Shown here piece after piece: positions 22,400 through 27,345 of a stretch of DNA of 27,345 nt. The stretch comes from JBDREF01 sp043820045 (GTDB lineage Bacteria > Planctomycetota > Phycisphaerae > Sedimentisphaerales > Anaerobacaceae): contig JBDREF010000246.1 of assembly GCA_043820045.1 (NCBI GenBank), positions 1 through 27,345 on the forward strand, in the 5' to 3' direction. Positions within the stretch are counted from its first letter, which is position 1. Every line of letters begins with the position of its first letter. The position numbers were made by a program, and so were the translations under genes. The notes beneath the pieces are model-generated. The model did not search any database and was not told the DNA's origin. It saw only the letters and a list, made by a program, of their open reading frames with translations.

Positions 22400-23653
22400 A
22401 TGCGTATATGTTCGTCGTGCATAGCCGTCGGATTTATGTTCGCAGCTTGTATTCTCGCCGCCGCGCAAACGGTGGCCGTAGAGCCGCCCTGGAAATGCAA
22501 CATAATAGACGACTCCGCAAGAGGAGCGGACGGCGTAAAACTGGCGGACGTCAATCGCGACGGCTGGATGGACATCGCGACCGGCTGGGAGGAAGGAGGG
22601 ATAGCCCGCGCTTACCTCAATCCCGGACCTGAGAAAGCTGGCGAAAGATGGCCCTTCGTGACAACGGGTAAAACGCCATCGGTCGAAGACGCTGTATTCG
22701 TTGACCTGGATGCGGATGGAGCCGTAGATGTGGTTTCATGCTGCGAGGGAAATACACAGAGCGTATTCGTGCACTGGGCGCCTAAAGGCGCCGATGAATA
22801 TCTCCTGGAATCGAAATGGCGCTCAGAGCTTATTCCGGTCTCGAAAGGAATGACCAGATGGATGTTCTGCATTCCGGTGCAGGTCGACGGCAAGTTCGGC
22901 GTTGATCTGGTCGCCGGCTCCAAGTCCCCGAACGCACAAATCGGCTGGTTCGAGACGCCGGAAGATGCGCGCAACCTTCAAGCGTACAAATGGCACACCG
23001 TCAGCCCCGCCGGCTGGATTATGTCGCTGCGAAGCGTGGACATGGACGGCGACGGGGACCTCGACATCCTGACCTCGGATCGTAAAGGCGAAATGCGGGG
23101 ATGCCGATGGCTCGAAAACCCGGGAAAGGCACAGAAGCAAACGCAGCCCTGGCCGAACCACTTCATCGGCTGCCGGGACAAGGAAGTGATGTTCCTGACT
23201 CTTGCCGATATCGACGAGGACGGCCTGCAGGATGTTCTGGCGGCGGTCAACGCCGATAAGGCAAGCGAAATTGTCATACTCCGCCGGCTCGATGCCAAAG
23301 GACAGTCCTGGGGGCAGTACGTAATCCCCTACCCGCCGCAGACCGGCACCGCCAAGGCCGTAGTAGTCGGTGACATCGACAGTGACGGCAGAAAGGACAT
23401 CGTCTTTAGCTGCGAGAACGCAAAGGCCCCCAAGTCCGGCCTGATGTGGCTTTCCCGCACGGAGGGGGTATTCGACGGCCGCTGGCAGGCGCACGAAATA
23501 AGCGGCCCGAAGGGAATCAAATACGACCGCATGGAGTTGCTGGACGTGGACAACGACGGCGACCTCGACGTCCTGGCCTGCGAAGAGCGCGAGAACGGCA
23601 AGGGCCTCGGCCTGTTCTGGTACGAAAACCCGCACGAACAAAAATCCCGCTAA
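22400..23653 (+). CDS. Secreted FG-GAP/VCBS repeat protein
   Basis: A 417-residue exported protein with an AAGGAG site at 22387-22392. The signal is MRICSSCIAVGFMFAACILAAAQTVA. The body is a beta-propeller-like FG-GAP/VCBS repeat domain with at least six Ca-binding DxDxDGxxD-type loops: DVNRDGWMD, DLDADGAVD, DMDGDGDLD, DIDEDGLQD, DIDSDGRKD and DVDNDGDLD. No catalytic domain is attached. Proteins of this type are very common in planctomycetes and related bacteria and are thought to bind or support extracellular polysaccharide metabolism; the exact role is unknown. It sits 25 bases after clpB and before two hydrolase genes. The latter are more likely its functional partners. Confidence 0.9.
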   Translation: MRICSSCIAVGFMFAACILAAAQTVAVEPPWKCNIIDDSARGADGVKLADVNRDGWMDIATGWEEGGIARAYLNPGPEKAGERWPFVTTGKTPSVEDAVFVDLDADGAVDVVSCCEGNTQSVFVHWAPKGADEYLLESKWRSELIPVSKGMTRWMFCIPVQVDGKFGVDLVAGSKSPNAQIGWFETPEDARNLQAYKWHTVSPAGWIMSLRSVDMDGDGDLDILTSDRKGEMRGCRWLENPGKAQKQTQPWPNHFIGCRDKEVMFLTLADIDEDGLQDVLAAVNADKASEIVILRRLDAKGQSWGQYVIPYPPQTGTAKAVVVGDIDSDGRKDIVFSCENAKAPKSGLMWLSRTEGVFDGRWQAHEISGPKGIKYDRMELLDVDNDGDLDVLACEERENGKGLGLFWYENPHEQKSR

Positions 23654-23821
23654 GAAAATTCTCCGAGACGGCAGGCGAAGCAACCATTGCAGCGGTTAAT
23701 TCCCACTATCCGTTTTCCACCTTATGCACATGCTGTTACCGACGCGGGAGTTTTCTACACATCAACCCCCGAAGGTTCCGCCATTCGGTAAACAACCCCT
23801 GTTTTCCCATCTGGAATTTTC

Positions 23822-23850
23822 TTGAAATTGAGATAAAATTGCCGTATTAT
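23822..23850 (+). promoter_or_regulatory. Sigma-70-like promoter for the alkaline-phosphatase-superfamily gene
   Basis: TTGAAA at 23822-23827 and TATTAT at 23845-23850 are exactly 17 bases apart, about 77 bases before the ATG at 23927. It lacks the GCAAT and A-tract elements of promoter modules P1-P4, so it is an ordinary promoter. Confidence 0.55.
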
Positions 23851-23926
23851 GAGACCCGAAGTTTGCAGGAGCGTTTCAGTGAAATGTATATGGTAAATCC
23901 CGGCTTATGCAGAAGGAAGAAATGAA

Positions 23927-25141
23927 ATGAAGCAAGTAAACAGCACAAGCAACGTTGCAGGTTGGGTTGGGCCCTGGTCTATGCTGAGTTTGGCTGCAAT
24001 CCTGGCCGTGGTCGGTTTCGTCCCGGCCGCCCGTGGGGCCGACAGCGGCAAGAATGTGATCCTCATCGGGTGGGACGGGTCCCAGAGGAACCATGTCAAC
24101 GAAATGATCGAAAGGAAAGAGTTGCCGAACCTTGTCGCCCTGGCGAAGGAAGGCGCCATGGTTGCCACCGATGTGATTTCCGGCGCCACGGACACCAAAG
24201 CCGGATGGACTCAGATCCTGACGGGCTATGCCCCGGAAAAAACCGGGGTGTATAGTAACGGGAAGTATCAGCCGATTCCCGTGGGCTATACGATCTTCGA
24301 GCGCGTAGAGAAGGCGCTGGGACCGGACAATGTCGAAACCCGTGCGATGATCGGCAAGAAGGGCCACGTCGATGCCGACGGTCCAACCAAGATCCCTTAC
24401 GAGAAGTGGCTGAAGAGAGAACAGAAGCAGAAGAAAATCGACAAGGCCAGGCCGGGCCTCGGGAATCTGGCTGGAGGTAAGGTCGTCGAGGAAAACGGCG
24501 AGAAGTATGTCGTGACGCCGGGTAAGCCTTACTACAACACGAAAGACCACATGGACATGTTCGTCAACGGTCTGACCGAGAATCAGAAGGTCGGCGAGAT
24601 GGCCCTGAAAAACCTTGAGCAGTGCAGGGACAAGCGGTTCCTCTTCTTCGTTCACTTCGCCGAGCCGGACCATTCGGGCCATCAGCACGGCGAGAACTCC
24701 CAGGAGTATTCCGACGCGCTGAAGAGCGACGACGAATGGACTGGCAAGATCGTCGCCAAGCTCAAGGAACTCGGAATTTACGACAAGACGCTGGTTTACG
24801 TTGTGGTCGATCACGGCTTCAACGAAGACCAGAGCGGCCACGGCTATGCGCCTTACGTGTTCATCGCCACGAATGACAAGCAGGTAACGCGCAAGGCCGC
24901 CGGCCGGGAAGACATCGCACCTACGGTTTTGGAGCGGTTCGGAATCGACCTGGCCAACATTGAACCGCCGCTCGACGGTTTCCCGCTGGACAAGCCTGCC
25001 CCGGACCGTTTCGCGCCGGCAGAGAAACCAGGCGCCACACAAAAAAAACCGCCGGGGCCAAGTCAAAGAATGCGGGTAAGCGCAAAAAGGCCAAGACAGG
25101 CGCCGCCGGGAATCAGGGATAATGATATTTGTGAATCGTAA
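23927..25141 (+). CDS. Secreted alkaline-phosphatase-superfamily hydrolase, likely frameshifted at the C-terminus
   Basis: A 404-residue exported protein with AAGGAAG at 23911-23917 and a Sec signal (MLSLAAILAVVGFVPAARGA). It shows alkaline phosphatase superfamily metal sites: LIGWDGSQRNHV (Asp), SGATDTKAGWTQILTG (nucleophile Thr/Ser region), HFAEPDHSGHQHG (Asp, His), VVDHGFNED (Asp-His) and SGHGYAPYVF (His). Type I phosphodiesterase/phosphoglycerate-mutase-like or sulfatase-like activity is possible; there is no CxPSR formylglycine motif. In the A8 run at 25041-25048 the frame seems to slip. One extra A would give a Lys/Ala/Gly-rich tail (starting KKTAGAKSKN) ending at a TAA at 25120-25122, which resembles the Lys-rich end of the next gene. 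As it stands, the tail is Pro/Arg-rich and unlike the family. Confidence 0.85.
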   Translation: MKQVNSTSNVAGWVGPWSMLSLAAILAVVGFVPAARGADSGKNVILIGWDGSQRNHVNEMIERKELPNLVALAKEGAMVATDVISGATDTKAGWTQILTGYAPEKTGVYSNGKYQPIPVGYTIFERVEKALGPDNVETRAMIGKKGHVDADGPTKIPYEKWLKREQKQKKIDKARPGLGNLAGGKVVEENGEKYVVTPGKPYYNTKDHMDMFVNGLTENQKVGEMALKNLEQCRDKRFLFFVHFAEPDHSGHQHGENSQEYSDALKSDDEWTGKIVAKLKELGIYDKTLVYVVVDHGFNEDQSGHGYAPYVFIATNDKQVTRKAAGREDIAPTVLERFGIDLANIEPPLDGFPLDKPAPDRFAPAEKPGATQKKPPGPSQRMRVSAKRPRQAPPGIRDNDICES

Positions 25142-25223
25142 AAACTCCTGATAGTGATCGGAAATCATTTTGGAAACATTGGTTCGGGGATTCGGGCAAA
25201 TCGGACCCGAGGAGGTTGGAATA

Positions 25224-26648
25224 ATGTCGAACACAATCACGAGGCGGCAATTGATCGGGACCGGTGCGGCGGGGCTTTTCGCGCTTGCGCTCGGCGGAAA
25301 ACTTCAGGCGGCCGAAGGCAGGAAACGGCCCAATGTGCTGATCATCACCACGGACCAGCAGCGGGTCGATGCTATCAGCGCTGTGGGCAACAAGTGGGTC
25401 AAGACGCCTAACATGGATTCGCTCGCGGCCAACGGGGTCTATTTCACTAAATCCTACTGCCCGTATCCGCTGTGCAGCCCTTCGCGGGCCGCACTGCACA
25501 CCAGCCGCATGCCGCACGAGATCGGCGTGGACCGCAACAGCGTGGCAATCGATTCGGAAATTCCCCTTTCGGGCCAGGTCTTCCGCAAGGCCGGCTACGA
25601 CACCGGCTATTCGGGCAAGTGGCACTGCCCGAATCCGTATCCGACCGACGGCATCGCCGGCTACGAGGTGCTGAACACGACCACGCGGACGGGCAAATTA
25701 GCCCAGGTCGTGGACGAGGCAACGGTAAACGCGGGCATCGAATTCATCGGCCGTAAACGCGAAAAGCCGTTCCTGGCCGTAGTCTCGTTCATCAACCCGC
25801 ACGACATCTGTCTGCCGGCGGGCGAGACCAGCCCGATTCTGGACCAGGTATGGAATCGGTACGAGCCGCCGGCCGGGGCAGAGCTGCCGCCGCTGCCAGC
25901 TAATTTCGCGGACACCCGGGACACACCCGAAGGATTCACCCGAAAGGCCCGGCACGAGGACTGGGACGAGAACCACTGGCGAAGGTATATCTACGCATAC
26001 TACCGCATGATGGAGGATGTGGACCGGCAGGTCGGGCAGGTTTTGCAGGCGCTGCGCCAAAGCGGGCAGGAAGAAAATACTATCATCGTGTTCACGAGCG
26101 ATCACGGCGAAGGTCTGGCGTCGCATCGCTGGACGGGCAAGATGATGTACTACGAGGAAGAGGCCGCCGTGCCGCTGATCGTCAGTTGGAAGGGCGTGAC
26201 GCCAGCCGGGCGGATCGACCGCGAGCACCTGGTCTCGGCGCTGGACGTGCTGCCGACAATCTGCGACTACGCTGGGGTCAAAGGACCGGCGACGATGCGC
26301 GGCGAGAGCCTGCGGCAGATCATCGAAAAGCCGCAGCAGGCGGGGCATGAATACGTCGTCTCGGAGATGGCAAACGGCCCGGCACGCAGCTTCATGGTGC
26401 GAACAAATCGCTATAAGTACATGGTCTTTCCCGGGACGGGCGGTGAGAAATTAGAGATGTTCTTCGACGTGCAGACGGACCCCGGCGAGATGAAGAACCT
26501 GGCCGGACAGCCGGAATTCGCCGCCGAGATAGAGCGGCATCGAAAGATGCTGACACAGTGGAACGAACTGACCGAGGAAGACAAGTGCCCGATCAGGCCC
26601 GCGCCCAAGAAGGGCAAGGCACAGAAAAAGAATAACCGGAAGAAATAG
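25224..26648 (+). CDS. Tat-exported sulfatase with Cys-type formylglycine motif
   Basis: A 474-residue sulfatase. The start ATG 25224 follows a strong GAGGAGG (25209-25216); an upstream ATG at 25170 would put 18 residues before the signal and is unlikely. The signal is twin-arginine: SNTITRRQLIGTGAAGLFAL. Catalytic motifs: NVLIITTDQQRVDA (Asp ligand), LCSPSRAAL with C84 as the residue converted to formylglycine, KWHCPNPYP, and TSDHGEGLASHRWTGKMMYYEE (Asp, His, Lys). The tail is Lys-rich (PKKGKAQKKNNRKK). Sulfatases of this kind remove sulfate esters from algal or animal glycans and are abundant in planctomycetes. It needs a maturase (anSME or FGE) encoded elsewhere. The neighbouring gene encodes another alkaline-phosphatase-superfamily enzyme. 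Confidence 0.94.
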   Translation: MSNTITRRQLIGTGAAGLFALALGGKLQAAEGRKRPNVLIITTDQQRVDAISAVGNKWVKTPNMDSLAANGVYFTKSYCPYPLCSPSRAALHTSRMPHEIGVDRNSVAIDSEIPLSGQVFRKAGYDTGYSGKWHCPNPYPTDGIAGYEVLNTTTRTGKLAQVVDEATVNAGIEFIGRKREKPFLAVVSFINPHDICLPAGETSPILDQVWNRYEPPAGAELPPLPANFADTRDTPEGFTRKARHEDWDENHWRRYIYAYYRMMEDVDRQVGQVLQALRQSGQEENTIIVFTSDHGEGLASHRWTGKMMYYEEEAAVPLIVSWKGVTPAGRIDREHLVSALDVLPTICDYAGVKGPATMRGESLRQIIEKPQQAGHEYVVSEMANGPARSFMVRTNRYKYMVFPGTGGEKLEMFFDVQTDPGEMKNLAGQPEFAAEIERHRKMLTQWNELTEEDKCPIRPAPKKGKAQKKNNRKK

Positions 26649-26684
26649 CAGCGTCATTCCAACGAAACGGTTTATCTCTGTGCC

Positions 26685-27344
26685 TCAGAGGTTCATGGGG
26701 ATGCCGCGGTCGCGGAGGTATTCTTTCATCTGCGTGATGGTGTAGTTGCCGAAGTGCGTGATCGAGGCCATCAGGACCGCATCCGCCCCGCCGTCGATGA
26801 TGGCGTCGTAGAGGTGTTCGAGCGTACCCGCCCCGCCGGAGGCAATCACGGGGATATTTACGGCGTCGGTGACGGCCTTGTTCAGCTCGTTGTCGTAGCC
26901 GGCCTTCGTGCCGTCGGCGTCCATACTGGTCAGAAGGATTTCGCCCGCGCCCAACTGTTCGCCCTTAACAGCCCATTCGACCACGTCGATATCGGTCGGT
27001 TCCGAGCCGGCCTTGATGCAGACCTGCCAATGGCCGGGGCGGTCCTTCGACCGTCGCGCGTCGATAGCCAGGACGACGCACTGGTTGCCGAACCGCTGCG
27101 CCGCCTCCGCGAGCAGGTCGGGATTCGCAACCGCCGCGGTATTGACCGAGACCTTTTCCGCCCCGCTTCGCAGAAGCTCGTCCATCTGCTCGACCGTCTG
27201 AATGCCCCCGCCGACGGTGAACGGGATGAATACGTTCTCGGCGACCTTCTCGACAAGCTCGACGATAGTCTTGCGAGAGCGAATGGTGGCCGTAATGTCC
27301 AGGAACACTAATTCGTCGGCCCCGGTGTCACTATATCGCGCGCC
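26685..27344 (-). CDS. hisF: Imidazole glycerol phosphate synthase subunit HisF (5' end outside the window)
   Basis: On the minus strand, ending at the TGA at 26685-26687. The reading frame continues past the GTG at 27308 to the right edge, where codons give GARYSDTGADELVFLDIT, typical HisF, so the true start lies outside the window. HisF is the cyclase half of the IGP synthase. It turns PRFAR plus ammonia from HisH into IGP and AICAR in histidine biosynthesis. Motifs present: VFLDITAT, FTVGGGIQT, KVSVNTAAV, VLAIDARR (catalytic Asp), LLTSMDADGTKAGYD (second catalytic Asp) and IASGGAG. The (beta/alpha)8 barrel is otherwise complete to its C-terminus. It converges on the sulfatase gene, with only 36 bases between them and no clear terminator. 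Confidence 0.97.
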   Translation of the reverse strand, partial: GARYSDTGADELVFLDITATIRSRKTIVELVEKVAENVFIPFTVGGGIQTVEQMDELLRSGAEKVSVNTAAVANPDLLAEAAQRFGNQCVVLAIDARRSKDRPGHWQVCIKAGSEPTDIDVVEWAVKGEQLGAGEILLTSMDADGTKAGYDNELNKAVTDAVNIPVIASGGAGTLEHLYDAIIDGGADAVLMASITHFGNYTITQMKEYLRDRGIPMNL

Positions 27345-27345
27345 G

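Noticed and set aside
23876..25240. A 454-codon open frame on the minus strand across the alkaline-phosphatase-superfamily gene
   Set aside because: Its composition is that of an antisense shadow; it has no recognisable motif or ribosome-binding site, while the plus strand carries clear metal-site motifs and a signal peptide.

Overview
The window looks like a piece of chromosome from an anaerobic, Gram-negative-type bacterium, most likely a planctomycete of the Phycisphaerae kind. The reasons are a cytoplasmic F420-non-reducing-type [NiFe] hydrogenase coupled to an HdrA-like flavoprotein, a Tat-exported formylglycine sulfatase with a Lys-rich tail next to another alkaline-phosphatase-superfamily enzyme, an FG-GAP repeat protein, and a secretin. 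The taxonomic call is an inference from gene content, not from a marker gene.

Region 1 (1-10617) is one long run of same-strand genes for H2/ferredoxin/NAD(H) redox chemistry and its control. It opens with the last 32 residues of a NuoF/HndC-type NADH-binding subunit. A compact sensory block follows: two DRTGG-domain proteins, a CBS-HATPase fusion, a PHP-domain protein and a second small HATPase, packed with overlaps or gaps of a few bases. Then come a 1082-residue fusion (NuoG-like [2Fe-2S] domain, ferredoxin domains, half an HdrA, a full HdrA), MvhD, a 65-residue small protein, palindromic intergenic repeats, a single-domain response regulator, the MvhG and MvhA hydrogenase subunits and a hydrogenase maturation protease. 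No HdrB or HdrC is visible, so the electron acceptor may be the NuoF-type module rather than heterodisulfide.

Region 2 (10618-19435) is the most unusual part. It is an envelope locus of five exported proteins separated by long leaders: a 150-residue Ig-like secreted protein, a six-cysteine secreted protein, a 596-residue periplasmic protein with two tandem chaperone-like Ig halves, a secretin carrying eight ~75-residue beta-sandwich repeats and a Pro-rich hinge at its N-terminal side, and a small probable lipoprotein. Three tandem promoters at exact 87-base spacing precede the first gene, and a fourth copy of the same module precedes the third gene. Two terminator-like hairpins and one attenuator-like hairpin lie in the leaders. 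No secretion ATPase, inner-membrane platform protein or pseudopilin is present, so this does not match a standard type II, type III or type IV pilus locus. It is my best candidate for an undescribed system.

Region 3 (19436-27345) holds clpB, an FG-GAP repeat protein, a secreted alkaline-phosphatase-superfamily enzyme whose C-terminus appears frameshifted in an A8 run, a Tat-exported sulfatase, and, convergent on the minus strand, a hisF gene that runs off the right edge.
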